Shown: positions 24,552-33,703 of the stretch, piece after piece
Position numbering within the stretch: position 1 is the stretch's first letter
Layout of the letters: each line of letters starts with the position of its first letter
NCBI RefSeq assembly: GCF_017744395.1
Contig: NZ_JAGIBI010000001.1
Coordinates: 1-64,000 of the forward strand
DNA: 64,000 nt
Origin: Herbaspirillum sp.
Lineage (GTDB): Bacteria > Pseudomonadota > Gammaproteobacteria > Burkholderiales > Burkholderiaceae_D
Direction of reading: 5' to 3'
The notes under the pieces: generated by a model
Databases searched by the model: none
What the model was told of the DNA's origin: nothing
What the model saw: only the letters and a program-made list of their open reading frames with translations
Position numbers and translations under genes: made by a program

Positions 24552-25538
24552 TCAGCGGAAAGCGAGGAAGTACATCAGGAACACGTTGACGGTCAGCAGC
24601 GTGAGCGCGGTCGGGATCTGCACCTTGATCACCTGGTACTTGTTCTTCAGTTCAAGCAGCGCGGCCGGCACGATGTTGTAGTTGGCCGCCATCGGCGTCA
24701 TCAGCGTGCCGCAGTAGCCCGAGTACATGCCGATGGCCACCAGCGGCGCCGGGTCGGCGTGGTGCCCCAGGATCAGGAAAGGCAGGGCGATGCCCGCGCT
24801 CATCACCGGAAAGGCGGCGAAGGCGTTGCCCATCACCATGGTGAACAGCGCCATGCCGACGCAGTAGATCACCACCACCAGGAAGCGGTTGTCCGGGTTG
24901 ACGAACAGGCTCACCACCTGCTGCACCGAGTTGCCGGTCTTGGCGGCGACGAACACGCCGCCCAGCATGGCCAGCATCAGCGGCAGGATCGCGGCCCAGC
25001 CGATCGAGTCCACCAGGCGGCGCGACTGGCGCACCGCTTGCAGCGGCGTACCGCGGGTCAGCGCCCAGCCGGCTGTCAGCGCGCAGACACAGGCCACGCA
25101 CAGCGCCGCCAGCGTCAGTTGCTTCTGGTCGAGCAGGAACATGCCGCCTACCGAGACGCCCTTGAGCAGCACGGTGCAGGCCACCGTCACCACCGGGATC
25201 AGCACGGCCGGGAAGAACAGCCAGTTGCCCAGGCGTTTGGAAGAGGCCACGCGCTCCTCATGGCTGGACGTGGCGTAGCTGCCCATGGAGAGCATGCCGG
25301 TGCCGGCGATGAGCGAGATGATGATGACGGTGGCGCCGATGATGCGGTGGGCCATCGACTTGCCCAGGCCTTCGACCAGCAGGTCGCCGAACAGGAACAC
25401 GGCGCCGAACAGGAACCAGAACAGGGCGGTGGTGAGGCGCTTGGGGTTGCCCTTGTCGCGCAGGGTCATGCCGACCAGCAGCATGACGATGATGCCGATC
25501 AGGTAGTAGATGCGGTTGATGGTGATGAGCGTCGTCAT
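24552..25538 (-). CDS. DUF979 membrane protein, candidate subunit of a 5-oxoproline permease
   Basis: 328 residues from the ATG at 25538, which overlaps the DUF969 stop by four bases (ATGA). About nine hydrophobic segments are visible, starting with YYLIGIIVMLLVG and ending with ALTLLTVNVFLMYFLAF. The segment FAAFPVMSAGIALPF and the short GYCGTLMTPMAANYN look like permease re-entrant elements. DUF969 and DUF979 occur together and next to 5-oxoprolinase genes, so a two-component transporter is a reasonable inference; transport has not been shown here. The overlap implies coupled translation and a fixed ratio of the two proteins. Confidence 0.8.
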   Translation of the reverse strand: MTTLITINRIYYLIGIIVMLLVGMTLRDKGNPKRLTTALFWFLFGAVFLFGDLLVEGLGKSMAHRIIGATVIIISLIAGTGMLSMGSYATSSHEERVASSKRLGNWLFFPAVLIPVVTVACTVLLKGVSVGGMFLLDQKQLTLAALCVACVCALTAGWALTRGTPLQAVRQSRRLVDSIGWAAILPLMLAMLGGVFVAAKTGNSVQQVVSLFVNPDNRFLVVVIYCVGMALFTMVMGNAFAAFPVMSAGIALPFLILGHHADPAPLVAIGMYSGYCGTLMTPMAANYNIVPAALLELKNKYQVIKVQIPTALTLLTVNVFLMYFLAFR

Positions 25539-26263
25539 GCCGGCACCTTCGATGTGTTGGATTGGGTGGCTTTCCATGCGTCGACGTCGCGGCGGATAGA
25601 GGCGTCGAGGCGGGTCAGGCGGAACATGTGGATCACCAGCGCGGACAGCGCGGTGGGGATCGCCCACAGGCCGATGTGCAGCGGTTCGATGTTGGTGATG
25701 CCGTTTTCCTTGAGGAAGGCGTCCATCAGCAGCACCGCGCCGAAGGCGATGAAGATGTCCTCGCCGAAGAACACGGCGATGTTGTCGCAGGCCGCCGAAT
25801 GCGCCTTGATCTTGTCGCGGATGTGCTGCGGCAGGTCATCGCCGTAGGCGTTCACCGCCGCGCCTTCAGCCATCGGCGCCAGCAGCGGGCGCACGGTCTG
25901 CGCCTGGCCGCCGAGGTAGATCAGGCCCAGCGCCGCGGTGCCTTCGCGCACCACGAAGTACAGCATCAGGATGCGCGCCGAGGTGGCACTGGCGATGCCG
26001 GAGATCCACGCTTGCGCACGCTCCTTGAGTCCGTAATGTTCCAGCAGGCCGATGATCGGCAGGATCAGCAGGAAGGTCGCCAGCGAGCGGCTGTTGACGA
26101 ATTTCTCGCCGAAGGTCTCCAGCAGCATGCCGAAGTCCATGCCTACGGCGAGGCCGGTGGAAAGGCCGGCGACGGTCACCACCAGCAGCGGGTTGAAACG
26201 TAACGCAAAGCCGGCCACGACGATCGGTATCCCGATCAGCGGCAGCAGAGTCGTGCTATCCAT
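25535..26263 (-). CDS. DUF969 membrane protein, candidate partner of DUF979
   Basis: 242 residues, with GGGAGA upstream of the start. Five or six hydrophobic segments (for example LLPLIGIPIVVAGFAL and SLATFLLILPIIGLLEHYG) plus REGTAALGLIYLGGQAQTVRPL, a conserved polar stretch possibly facing the substrate path. Its stop overlaps the DUF979 start. It follows pxpA after 190 bases that contain a hairpin, in the same direction, so the whole set pxpB to DUF2891 is probably one transcript with adjusted stability. Role inferred from context: import of 5-oxoproline or a related lactam or acid. Confidence 0.8.
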   Translation of the reverse strand: MDSTTLLPLIGIPIVVAGFALRFNPLLVVTVAGLSTGLAVGMDFGMLLETFGEKFVNSRSLATFLLILPIIGLLEHYGLKERAQAWISGIASATSARILMLYFVVREGTAALGLIYLGGQAQTVRPLLAPMAEGAAVNAYGDDLPQHIRDKIKAHSAACDNIAVFFGEDIFIAFGAVLLMDAFLKENGITNIEPLHIGLWAIPTALSALVIHMFRLTRLDASIRRDVDAWKATQSNTSKVPA

Positions 26264-26332
26264 GAAAAGTCTCCCTTAAATAAGAAGGATGAAAATGCGG
26301 CGGTTGCAAGGCGCGTGCCATGCCACCGTTTG

Positions 26333-26352
26333 ATGCCGTGCGAGCACGGCAT
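26333..26352 (-). other. Intercistronic hairpin between pxpA and DUF969
   Basis: ATGCCGTGC and GCACGGCAT form a stem of 8 bp with a 4-base loop inside the 190-base gap. It has no T-tract on the operon strand, so it more likely protects or processes mRNA than terminates. Confidence 0.4.
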
Positions 26353-26453
26353 GCGGCCTCTTTTTGGGCTTCATTGTGATTACTGCTTACTGCGGAAACT
26401 GCGAGTTGCGACGGTTGGCAACGGTAATGAAAACAATCGGTCCGGGGGCGTGC

Positions 26454-27194
26454 TTACGCGACGGCGCGCACCGCGATGCGCGCATCGTGCAGGCGCGCAC
26501 GGATCTGGCGCGCGAAGTCCAGCGCATGCGGCCCATCTCCGTGCAGGCAGACGGTCTGGGCGTTGACGCTGACGATGCTGCCGTCGATCGCCTTGACCTG
26601 CTTGTCCATCACCAGCGACAGGGTCTGCGCGATCGCCTCTTCATCGCTTTCGATCATCGCGCCCGGCTTGCTGCGGGCCACCAGGCTGCCGTCGGCTTCA
26701 TAGGCGCGGTCGGCGAATACCTCTTCCACCGCATTGAGGTCGGCGTGGCGCGCGGCGGCGATCAGTTCGCTGCCGGCCAGGCCCACCAGGCTGAGTTCGG
26801 GATTGAAGGTGCGCACGGCGGCGCAGATGGCGTTGGCCAGCACGGCATCCTTGGCCGCCTGGTTGTACAGCGCGCCATGCGGCTTGACGTGCGTCATGCG
26901 GCCGCCTTCGGCGCGCACGATGGCGTCCAGCGCGCCGAGCTGGTACAGCATGCCGGCGAAGATTTCCTCGGGCGGCAATTGCATGGCGCTGCGGCCGAAA
27001 TTCTCGCGGTCGGGGAAGCTGGGGTGGGCGCCGATGGCGACATGGTTCTGGATCGCCCAGCGCACGCTGCGGCGCATGGTGGCGGCATCGCCCGCATGCC
27101 AGCCGCAGGCGATGTTGGCGGAGCTGACCAGGGTCAGCAATTGTTCGTCGGTGTCGCAGCCTTCACCCAGGTCTGCGTTGAGGTCGATATGCAT
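26454..27194 (-). CDS. pxpA: 5-oxoprolinase subunit A (LamB/YcsF family)
   Basis: 246 residues from the ATG at 27194. Hallmarks are the N-terminal DLNADLGEG, the metal/catalytic region [10 protein letters not shown], the GAHPSFPD motif and [11 protein letters not shown]. With PxpB and PxpC it hydrolyses 5-oxoproline to glutamate using ATP in the cytoplasm. It lies 20 bases downstream of pxpC in the same direction. Length is standard (about 245-250). The call is firm for the family and supported by the complete three-gene set. Confidence 0.93.
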   Translation of the reverse strand: MHIDLNADLGEGCDTDEQLLTLVSSANIACGWHAGDAATMRRSVRWAIQNHVAIGAHPSFPDRENFGRSAMQLPPEEIFAGMLYQLGALDAIVRAEGGRMTHVKPHGALYNQAAKDAVLANAICAAVRTFNPELSLVGLAGSELIAAARHADLNAVEEVFADRAYEADGSLVARSKPGAMIESDEEAIAQTLSLVMDKQVKAIDGSIVSVNAQTVCLHGDGPHALDFARQIRARLHDARIAVRAVA

Positions 27195-27214
27195 GGCGTG
27201 TCCTTTGTATGCGC

Positions 27215-28249
27215 TTATTTTCGGTAAAGCGTGGCGCGCGACCAGTCCAGTGCGGCGACCGTGGCGCGGATGGAGTCCAGATAGCGTTGCTGTTCTTCCC
27301 AGGCCGCCAGCGCATCGGGCAGGGTACAGGGTTCCAGGCGCAGCGTGGCGTTGAGCGGCGCCTGCGCCAGCTTCCACAGGTCGGCGCCGATCACCACGCC
27401 GATCTTGGGATAGCCGCCGGTGGTCTGGGCGTCGCCCAGCAGGATGATCGGCTGGCCCGAGGGCGGCACCTGGATCGTGCCCGGCACCACGCCGTGGGAG
27501 AGCATGTCGCGGCCGTGCTTGCGCTTGAGTTCGGCGCCTTCCAGCCGGTAGCCCATGCGGTTGCTGTTGGGCGTGACGCGCCATGCGTGTTCCCACAGCG
27601 CCTGGCGCGCGGCATTGGTGAACTGTTCGAATTCGGGGCCGGGCAAGACGCGCAGCGTGACGTGGCTGCTGCTGTCGCCGGCGTGCATGCCCAGGCCGCT
27701 CCAGCGCGGCGAACGCACGCCGAAGGCGGGGCCGCCGACGCTTGCCGCGGCTTGTTGCGCATCGCCCAGCGGCAGGCGGTCGCCACGGCGCAAGGCGCGT
27801 CCCTGGTGGCCGCCGAAGTGCGCTTTCAGGTCGGTGCTGCGCGAGCCGAGCACCGGCGGCACGTCGATGCCGCCGGCCACCGCCAGGTAGGTGCGCATGC
27901 TTTGGCGCGGCGCCTGGCCGGGTGCTTCTGGCGCGCCGATGCCGAGCTTGAGGATCTGGCCGGCGCGTACCGGCAGGCTCCAGCAGGCGGCCACCGGCTT
28001 GCCGTCGAGCGTGGCGCCGATGTCGTCGCCGCCCAGCGCGATGCGGGTATCCGTTTTGAACCTGATTTCGCAGGCGCCCATGGTGATTTCGATGCCGGCG
28101 GCGCCGACCGGATTGCCGACCAGCAGGTTGGCCGTCGACAGCGCCAGCGGATTGAGCGCGCCGCCCGGATGGATGCCGAGCCGGCGATAGCCGGGCCGGC
28201 CCAGGTCTTGTACCGAGGCCAGCATGCCGGGTTGGAGGATGTCGATCAT
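27215..28249 (-). CDS. pxpC: 5-oxoprolinase subunit C (KipA/biotin-dependent carboxylase-like)
   Basis: 344 residues; the ATG at 28249 overlaps the pxpB stop in ATGA. The N-terminal [23 protein letters not shown], the central [21 protein letters not shown] and the C-terminal [15 protein letters not shown] are family signatures. It pairs with PxpB to form the ATP-dependent part of prokaryotic 5-oxoprolinase. The translational overlap fits a 1:1 complex. Older annotations name it allophanate hydrolase subunit 2 or urea amidolyase-related, which the pxpA neighbour argues against. Confidence 0.92.
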   Translation of the reverse strand: MIDILQPGMLASVQDLGRPGYRRLGIHPGGALNPLALSTANLLVGNPVGAAGIEITMGACEIRFKTDTRIALGGDDIGATLDGKPVAACWSLPVRAGQILKLGIGAPEAPGQAPRQSMRTYLAVAGGIDVPPVLGSRSTDLKAHFGGHQGRALRRGDRLPLGDAQQAAASVGGPAFGVRSPRWSGLGMHAGDSSSHVTLRVLPGPEFEQFTNAARQALWEHAWRVTPNSNRMGYRLEGAELKRKHGRDMLSHGVVPGTIQVPPSGQPIILLGDAQTTGGYPKIGVVIGADLWKLAQAPLNATLRLEPCTLPDALAAWEEQQRYLDSIRATVAALDWSRATLYRK

Positions 28250-28899
28250 GAGACCACCCGTTCCACGGTGAAGCGCACGCGGTCTCCGGGACGCAGCAGC
28301 GTCGGCGGGTTGTGCGCGGGATCGAACAGGGGCAGGGAAGTGCGGCCCAGCAATTGCCAGCCGCCGGGCGATGCCAGCGGATAGATGCCGGTCTGCTCGC
28401 CGCCGATGCCGACCGAGCCGGCCGGGATCGAGACCCGCGGTTCGGCGTGGCGCGGCGTGGCCAGCTCCGGCGCCAGGCCGCCCATATAGGCGAAGCCGGG
28501 CATGAAGCCGATGAAGTACACCACGTATTGGCCGCCGCTGTGGCGCTTGACCACTTCTTCGGGGGAGAGGCCGGTATGGCGCGCCACCGCTTCCAGGTCG
28601 GGGCCGTCGGCGCCGCCGTACACCACCGGGATCTCGACCGTGCGGCCTTCGGTGCCGCTGGCCTGCAATTGCGGCCAGAGTTTGCCGATGCGCAGGCTCA
28701 GCGCGTCGAAGTCGGCGACCGGGCTCTTGAGGATCAGCGTCAGGTTGTTCATGCCCGGGACCACTTCCGCGACTTCGTCCCAGGCATCGGCCAGTTCCGC
28801 CAGGGCCCAGATGCGCTGCTGTTGCGTAAGGGTGGCCGGCGCCGGCAGGCTGCATAGCAGCGCGCTGTCGCCCAGCGGATGAATCTGAGGTCCTTGCAT
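28246..28899 (-). CDS. pxpB: 5-oxoprolinase subunit B (KipI family)
   Basis: 217 residues. Signatures are [10 protein letters not shown] at the N-terminus, [12 protein letters not shown], then [18 protein letters not shown] and the C-terminal [31 protein letters not shown]. It is the first gene of the pxpBCA-DUF969-DUF979-DUF2891 series. The promoter must lie in the 170-base AT-rich gap to the divergent winged-helix regulator, which is the obvious candidate to control it. In Bacillus the homologous KipI inhibits KinA; here the catabolic role is favoured by the full set. Confidence 0.92.
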   Translation of the reverse strand: MQGPQIHPLGDSALLCSLPAPATLTQQQRIWALAELADAWDEVAEVVPGMNNLTLILKSPVADFDALSLRIGKLWPQLQASGTEGRTVEIPVVYGGADGPDLEAVARHTGLSPEEVVKRHSGGQYVVYFIGFMPGFAYMGGLAPELATPRHAEPRVSIPAGSVGIGGEQTGIYPLASPGGWQLLGRTSLPLFDPAHNPPTLLRPGDRVRFTVERVVS

Positions 28900-29069
28900 G
28901 TGTCTCTTGCCTCGTTGGTTTTTGTATCCAGGAGATACGAATACGATACTGCGCTACATTTCCCGGGATATTACAGTTCAAGCAAAATATAAACAATATG
29001 TAGATAAATTATTTGTTTCTCCTTGCGATATAGTGCTGTCATTACGACGTTCTTTGCCGGATAACACTT

Positions 29070-29633
29070 ATGGAAAACGAGACCCACACACCGGACCAGC
29101 TTGCCTCCGGACAAGCTGCCCATCATCACCAGCCCACCAAGATCGTGTCTTCCCAGCACCTGGTATCGGAGCGCAGCGCCGAGCTTTCCGAGCTGGAATA
29201 CGCGCTGATCATGTCCGGCAACGCCTTCAACCGCTGGATGGTGCGTTGCATGGCGGCCGCCGGGGCCAAGGACATGACGGCCATCGAAGTCTCGCTGCTG
29301 CACCACGTCAACCACCGCGAGCGCAAGAAAAAGCTGGCCGACATCTGTTTTGTGCTTAACGTCGAAGATACCCATGTGGTCACCTATGCGTTGAAGAAGC
29401 TGGTCAAGGCCGGTTACGTCAAGAGCGAGAAGGCGGGCAAGGAGCTGTTGTTTTCAGCGACCCAGGCCGGGCAGGACTTGTGCATGAAATACCGTGAGGT
29501 GCGCGAGCGCTGTCTCATCGAGATCCAGGCTGAGAGCGGGATTCCCAACCAGGCCATCGGCGAGGCGGCGCAGCTGTTGCGCAATGCCTCCGGGTTGTAC
29601 GACACGGCGGCGCGCGCCGCCGCTTCGTTATAA
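29070..29633 (+). CDS. Winged-helix (MarR-like) transcriptional regulator
   Basis: 187 residues. The core (residues ~45-150) has the MarR pattern: ALIMSGNAFNRWMVRCMAA, MTAIEVSLLHHVNHRERKKKLADICFVLNVEDTHVVTYALKKLVKAGYV (recognition helix and wing) and a helical C-terminus for dimerisation. About 35 polar N-terminal residues, with HHH, are unusual. It is divergent from pxpB across an AT-rich gap (28900-29069) that must hold both promoters; I could not place confident -35/-10 pairs there. A quinone oxidoreductase gene follows 28 bases downstream. Regulation of the 5-oxoproline operon is likely but inferred. Confidence 0.75.
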   Translation: MENETHTPDQLASGQAAHHHQPTKIVSSQHLVSERSAELSELEYALIMSGNAFNRWMVRCMAAAGAKDMTAIEVSLLHHVNHRERKKKLADICFVLNVEDTHVVTYALKKLVKAGYVKSEKAGKELLFSATQAGQDLCMKYREVRERCLIEIQAESGIPNQAIGEAAQLLRNASGLYDTAARAAASL

Positions 29634-29661
29634 CCACTACCACTATAGAAAAGGATAGGAC

Positions 29662-30639
29662 ATGCGGGCGATTGAAATTAAGGAATATGGCGGCCCCGAG
29701 GTCTTGCAGCTGTGCGAGCGACCGATGCCGCAGCTCAAGCAGGGCGAGGTGCTGATCAAGGTGCATGCGGCCGGGGTGAACCGGCCCGATGTGTTCCAGC
29801 GCATGGGCAACTATCCGGTGCCGCCGGGCGCTTCGGACTTGCCGGGGCTGGAGGTGGCGGGAGAGATCGTCGACGGCGACCTCGCCGGCAGCGGCTTCAG
29901 CAAGGGCGACCTGGTGTGCGCACTGGTGCAGGGCGGCGGCTATGCCGAGTATTGCGCCGCGCCGCTGGCGCAGTGCCTGCCGGTGCCCAAGGGCTTGAGC
30001 GCGCTGGAAGCGGCGGCGCTGCCGGAAAATTATTTCACCGTCTGGAGCAACGTATTCGATCGTGGCGCCCTGGCTGAAGGTGAGACCTTGCTGGTGCAGG
30101 GCGGCTCTTCCGGGATCGGCGTGACTGCGATCCAGATTGCCAGGGCGCTCGGGCATCGCGTGTTCGCGACCGCCGGCAGCGCCGAGAAGTGCGCGGCATG
30201 CGAGGCATTGGGCGCCGAGCGGGCGATCAATTACAAGACCGAGGATTTCGAGGCGGTAGCCAAGGAACTCACCGGCGGCAAGGGCGTCGACGTCATCCTC
30301 GACATGGTCGGGGGCGATTACCTGCCGCGCGAAATCAAGGCGCTGGCCGACGACGGCCGCCTGGTCTTCATCGCCCAGCTGGGCGGCAGCAAGGGGCAGC
30401 TGGACATGGGGCAGGTGATGCGGCGGCGCCTGACCATCACGGGATCGACGCTGCGCCCGCGCCCGGTGAGCTTCAAGGCGGCGATCGCCGCCAGCCTGCG
30501 CGCGCGCGTCTGGCCGCTGATCGAGGCCGGCAAGATCAAGCCGGTCATCCACCACACCTTCCCGCTGGAGCAGGCCGCGCAGGCGCACGCCATGATGGAA
30601 AGCAGCGCGCACATCGGCAAGATCATGCTGCAGCTGTAA
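29662..30639 (+). CDS. NAD(P)H quinone oxidoreductase (zeta-crystallin/PIG3-like)
   Basis: 325 residues, with AAAGGA upstream. Medium-chain dehydrogenase fold without the zinc-binding residues. The N-terminal substrate domain has [15 protein letters not shown] and [10 protein letters not shown]; the cofactor domain has [17 protein letters not shown] (near residue 143), the usual AxxGxxG-type variant for NADPH binding. The enzyme would reduce quinones or enones in the cytoplasm. It follows the MarR-like gene by 28 bases and may share its transcript. tpiA downstream has its own promoter. Confidence 0.85.
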   Translation: MRAIEIKEYGGPEVLQLCERPMPQLKQGEVLIKVHAAGVNRPDVFQRMGNYPVPPGASDLPGLEVAGEIVDGDLAGSGFSKGDLVCALVQGGGYAEYCAAPLAQCLPVPKGLSALEAAALPENYFTVWSNVFDRGALAEGETLLVQGGSSGIGVTAIQIARALGHRVFATAGSAEKCAACEALGAERAINYKTEDFEAVAKELTGGKGVDVILDMVGGDYLPREIKALADDGRLVFIAQLGGSKGQLDMGQVMRRRLTITGSTLRPRPVSFKAAIAASLRARVWPLIEAGKIKPVIHHTFPLEQAAQAHAMMESSAHIGKIMLQL

Positions 30640-30674
30640 TCCGCGCCGATGTGCTGTGCCAGGGATGGCGCGGT

Positions 30675-30704
30675 TTGACCGCCTTTGCGCCAACCGGCTA
30701 CAAT
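30675..30704 (+). promoter_or_regulatory. Promoter for tpiA-secG
   Basis: TTGACC (30675-30680), 18 bases, TACAAT (30699-30704), 41 bases before the tpiA start. Both hexamers match consensus at five of six positions. Confidence 0.7.
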
Positions 30705-30745
30705 ACGAGGTTATCCAAATTGAAGACCGATCTCGTCAGAACACT

Positions 30746-31495
30746 ATGCGGCGCAAACTTGTAGCAGGTAACTGGAAAATGAACGGCAGCCTGGCTGCCA
30801 ACGCGGCCCTGGTTGCCGGCATCAAGGAAGGCCTGTCCGCGCAGGCGTGCGACGTCGCCGTTTGCGTCCCCGCGCCGTACCTGGCGCAGGTGCAGGCGGC
30901 GGTTGCCGGTTCCGGCATCGCCCTGGGCGCGCAAGACGTTTCCGCGCATGCGGCGGGCGCCTATACCGGCGAGGTGTCGGCGGACATGCTGGGCGAGTTC
31001 GGCTGCCGCTACGCCATCGTCGGCCACTCCGAGCGCCGCGCCTATCATGGCGAGTCCGATGCCGCCGTGGCGGCCAAGACGGTCGCCGCGCTCAAGGCCG
31101 GGCTGGTGCCGGTGGTGTGCGTCGGCGAAACGCTGGAGCAGCGCGAGGCGGGCAAGACCAATGATGTGGTGGGCGGCCAGTTGGACGTGGTGCTGGCGGC
31201 ATTGGATGCGGCCGACGTCGCGCGCATCGTGGTGGCTTACGAACCGGTGTGGGCGATCGGCACCGGCAAGACGGCGACGCCGGAAATGGCGCAGGAAGTG
31301 CACGCCATGCTGCGCGCGCGCCTGGCGGCCAAGAGTGCCGAGGCTGCGGCCAAGGTGCGCATCCTGTACGGCGGCAGCATGAAGCCGGACAATGCGGTGC
31401 AATTGCTGGCGATGGCCGACATCGACGGCGGCCTGATCGGCGGCGCGGCATTGAAGGCGGCGGATTTTCTGGCAATCGTTCAGGCTGCTGCCTGA
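30746..31495 (+). CDS. tpiA: Triosephosphate isomerase
   Basis: 249 residues from ATG 30746; the longer open frame upstream includes the promoter and is not coding. Catalytic residues are visible: Lys11 in GNWKMNG, His94 in IVGHSERR and Glu166 in [11 protein letters not shown]; the phosphate-binding GGSMKPDNA and GLIGGAALK are at the end. It interconverts dihydroxyacetone phosphate and glyceraldehyde 3-phosphate in central metabolism. secG follows 81 bases downstream; the tpiA-secG-tRNA-Leu-nuo order is common in betaproteobacteria. Confidence 0.97.
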   Translation: MRRKLVAGNWKMNGSLAANAALVAGIKEGLSAQACDVAVCVPAPYLAQVQAAVAGSGIALGAQDVSAHAAGAYTGEVSADMLGEFGCRYAIVGHSERRAYHGESDAAVAAKTVAALKAGLVPVVCVGETLEQREAGKTNDVVGGQLDVVLAALDAADVARIVVAYEPVWAIGTGKTATPEMAQEVHAMLRARLAAKSAEAAAKVRILYGGSMKPDNAVQLLAMADIDGGLIGGAALKAADFLAIVQAAA

Positions 31496-31576
31496 GCTGT
31501 AAAGGGTTTGTCAGCCGGAGGCGAGATACTTCCGGCGGGCGGTTGAAATATCAAGAGTGAGAGTGGATAGTCTGAA

Positions 31577-31945
31577 ATGAATACTTTGTCTTTGGTTGTG
31601 GTTGTGGTTCAAGTGCTGGCGGCGCTGGCGATCATCGGTCTGGTGCTGCTGCAGCACGGCAAGGGCGCCGACATGGGCGCGGCGTTCGGTTCCGGCGCTT
31701 CCGGTAGCTTGTTCGGCGCAACCGGTTCGTCGAACTTCCTGTCGAAGTCGACCGCCGTGGCTGCCGCGATCTTCTTCGTGGCGACGCTGGGCCTGGCGTT
31801 CATCGGCAACCACCACGTGTCGCAGAGCGGCGGCGTGATGGACAACCTGCCGGCGCCTGCGGCGTCGCAAGCTGCTCCTGCGGTGCCCGCCGCTCCGGCG
31901 GATGCGGCCAAGCCTGCTGACCAGTCGAGCCAGATTCCGAAATAA
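31577..31945 (+). CDS. secG: Preprotein translocase subunit SecG
   Basis: 122 residues. Two membrane helices (residues ~3-24 and ~55-75) flank the conserved LLQHGKGADMGAAFGSGASGSLFGATGSSNFLSK loop. The C-terminal tail (about 40 residues) is rich in Ala, Pro and Gln and is variable in the family. SecG joins SecY and SecE in the inner-membrane translocon and assists SecA-driven export. It follows tpiA and precedes a tRNA gene with its own promoter. Confidence 0.95.
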   Translation: MNTLSLVVVVVQVLAALAIIGLVLLQHGKGADMGAAFGSGASGSLFGATGSSNFLSKSTAVAAAIFFVATLGLAFIGNHHVSQSGGVMDNLPAPAASQAAPAVPAAPADAAKPADQSSQIPK

Positions 31946-32013
31946 GCTTTTGCGGATTCTGAAACAATGACCGAATAAGCATAGAAGAATCGCTGTTTTT
32001 GGTCGATTGTGCA

Positions 32014-32043
32014 TTGAACAAGAGTAACAAAAGCAGGTACAAT
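32014..32043 (+). promoter_or_regulatory. Promoter for tRNA-Leu
   Basis: TTGAAC (32014-32019), 18 bases, TACAAT (32038-32043). Transcription would begin a few bases before the mature tRNA end at 32055. Confidence 0.65.
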
Positions 32044-32054
32044 AGCAGTCTCAG

Positions 32055-32139
32055 GCCGACGTGGTGAAATTGGTAGACACGCTATCTTGAGGGGGTAGTG
32101 GCGAAAGCTGTACGAGTTCGAGTCTCGTCGTCGGCACCA
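32055..32139 (+). tRNA. tRNA-Leu, anticodon GAG
   Basis: 85 bases including an encoded CCA. The acceptor stem is GCCGACG (32055-32061) with CGTCGGC (32129-32135), then A and CCA. The anticodon stem CTATC/GGTAG encloses loop TTGAGGG with anticodon GAG (32089-32091), reading CUC and CUU. The D-loop TTGGTAGACACG, a long variable arm (TAGTGGCGAAAGCTG region) typical of class II leucine tRNAs and the T-loop GTTCGAGTC are present. It lies between secG and nuoA. Confidence 0.95.
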
Positions 32140-32151
32140 TAGAAATGAATC

Positions 32152-32189
32152 AAAAGCCAGCGAGGGTCCACGGCCTGAGCTGGCTTTTT
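32152..32189 (+). terminator. Terminator after tRNA-Leu
   Basis: AAAAGCCAGC (32152-32161) and GCTGGCTTTT (32179-32188) form a perfect 10-bp stem with a 17-base loop and a T-tract. It separates the tRNA unit from the nuo operon. Confidence 0.85.
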
Positions 32190-32208
32190 GTCGAGGAAGT
32201 TTCTGATT

Positions 32209-32227
32209 GATATTGAGAATCATTCCC
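32209..32227 (+). promoter_or_regulatory. Fur-box-like sequence before nuoA
   Basis: The 19 bases from GATATTGAGAATCATTCCC match the classic Fur consensus (GATAATGATAATCATTATC) at 15 of 19 positions, with the TGAGAATCATT core seen in betaproteobacterial Fur sites. It lies 31 bases before the nuoA start in the only 68 bases available for a nuo promoter after the tRNA terminator. Confidence 0.5.
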
Positions 32228-32257
32228 ATCGATTAAAACCAACGTAAACGGCCAATC

Positions 32258-32617
32258 GTGAACCTCGAAAATTACTTCCCAGTCCTCCTGTTTATTCTCA
32301 TTGGCATCGGCGTCGGTGTCGCACCCCAGCTCCTGGGGCGTCTGCTTGGCCCTCACAAGCCGGACGTGCAAAAAACATCTCCTTACGAGTGCGGTTTCGA
32401 AGCGTTTGAAGACGCGCGAATGAAATTCGACGTACGCTATTACCTGATCGCCATCCTGTTCATCCTGTTCGATCTGGAAACCGCGTTCTTCTTCCCCTGG
32501 GGCGTGTCGGTGCGTGAGCTGGGCTGGGCTGGTTTCATCACGATGATGGTCTTCATCGCTGAATTTGTTGTCGGGTTTTGGTACATCTGGAAAAAGGGTG
32601 CCCTGGATTGGGAGTAA
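32258..32617 (+). CDS. nuoA: NADH-quinone oxidoreductase subunit A
   Basis: 119 residues, GTG start at 32258. Three membrane helices; the conserved loop [25 protein letters not shown] between the first two is the NuoA/ND3 hallmark and holds the cysteine that monitors the quinone-site conformation. The protein is part of the complex I membrane arm next to NuoH. It is the first gene of the 14-gene nuo operon, three bases before nuoB. Confidence 0.97.
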   Translation: MNLENYFPVLLFILIGIGVGVAPQLLGRLLGPHKPDVQKTSPYECGFEAFEDARMKFDVRYYLIAILFILFDLETAFFFPWGVSVRELGWAGFITMMVFIAEFVVGFWYIWKKGALDWE

Positions 32618-32620
32618 GCC

Positions 32621-33097
32621 ATGTCTATTGAAGGCGTATTGAATGAGGGGTTTGTTACCACCTCGCTGGATAAGGTAATCAACTGGACCCGTACCGGTTC
32701 CCTGTGGCCCATGACCTTTGGTCTGGCCTGCTGCGCGGTTGAAATGATGCACGTCGGCGCTTCGCGTTACGACCTCGACCGCTTCGGCGCCGTGTTCCGC
32801 CCGTCGCCGCGCCAGTCCGACCTGATGATCGTGGCCGGCACGCTGTGCAACAAGATGGCGCCGGCGCTGCGCAAGGTCTACGACCAGATGCCCGAGCCGC
32901 GCTGGGTCATTTCGATGGGCTCGTGCGCCAACGGCGGCGGCTACTATCACTATTCCTACTCGGTGGTGCGCGGCTGCGACCGCATCGTCCCGGTCGACGT
33001 CTATGTGCCGGGCTGTCCGCCGACGGCTGAAGCGCTGCTGTACGGCGTGATCCAGCTGCAGAACAAGATCAAGCGCACCAACACCATTGCGCGCTAA
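32621..33097 (+). CDS. nuoB: NADH-quinone oxidoreductase subunit B
   Basis: 158 residues. Cluster N2 ligands are all present: Cys37-Cys38 (LACCAVEM), Cys102 ([11 protein letters not shown]) and Cys132 (PGCPP). N2 passes electrons directly to ubiquinone at the junction of the two arms. It lies three bases after nuoA and nine bases before nuoC. The length and sequence are ordinary for betaproteobacteria. Confidence 0.98.
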   Translation: MSIEGVLNEGFVTTSLDKVINWTRTGSLWPMTFGLACCAVEMMHVGASRYDLDRFGAVFRPSPRQSDLMIVAGTLCNKMAPALRKVYDQMPEPRWVISMGSCANGGGYYHYSYSVVRGCDRIVPVDVYVPGCPPTAEALLYGVIQLQNKIKRTNTIAR

Positions 33098-33106
33098 GAG
33101 GGCAGC

Positions 33107-33703
33107 ATGACGACAAAATTGGAAACTCTCGAAGCAGCCCTGCGTAACGCGCTTGGAGGGTATCTTCAGAACCTGACGGTGGCGCTCGGTGAAATCACCG
33201 TGGTGGTCAAGGCCGCCGACTACCTCTCCGCCATGCGCGTCCTGCGCGACCATGCGGATACCCGTTTCGAACAACTGATCGACCTGTGCGGCGTCGACTA
33301 TTCGACCTATGGCGACGGCGCCTGGGACGGCCCGCGCTTCGCCGCGGTGTCGCACCTGATGTCGATTTCGCACAACTGGCGCGTGCGCGTGCGCGTGTTC
33401 GCGCCGGACGACGACCTGCCCATTGTGGCCTCGGTCTCCAGCATCTGGAACGCGGCCGGCTGGTACGAGCGCGAAGCGTTCGACTTCTACGGCATCCTGT
33501 TCGAAGGCCACGACGACCTGCGCCGCATCCTGACCGACTACGGCTTCATCGGCCACCCGTTCCGCAAGGACTTCCCGGTGTCGGGCTATGTCGAAATGCG
33601 CTATGACGCCGAGCAAAAGCGCGTGATCTATCAACCCGTGACGATTGAGCCGCGCGAGATCACCCCGCGCGTCATCCGTGAAGAAAACTACGGGATCAAA
33701 TAA
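33107..33703 (+). CDS. nuoC: NADH-quinone oxidoreductase subunit C
   Basis: 198 residues. The signature RE.(Y/F)D(M/F)FG-like segment appears as [39 protein letters not shown]. It is a peripheral-arm subunit that clamps NuoB and NuoD and carries no cofactor. NuoC is separate from NuoD, unlike the fused NuoCD of E. coli; the stop overlaps the nuoD start by one base (TAATG). Confidence 0.97.
   Translation: MTTKLETLEAALRNALGGYLQNLTVALGEITVVVKAADYLSAMRVLRDHADTRFEQLIDLCGVDYSTYGDGAWDGPRFAAVSHLMSISHNWRVRVRVFAPDDDLPIVASVSSIWNAAGWYEREAFDFYGILFEGHDDLRRILTDYGFIGHPFRKDFPVSGYVEMRYDAEQKRVIYQPVTIEPREITPRVIREENYGIK

Noticed and set aside
27215-28249. Urea amidolyase/allophanate hydrolase name for the KipA-type gene
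   Set aside because: The full pxpB-pxpC-pxpA set and absence of urea genes support 5-oxoprolinase.
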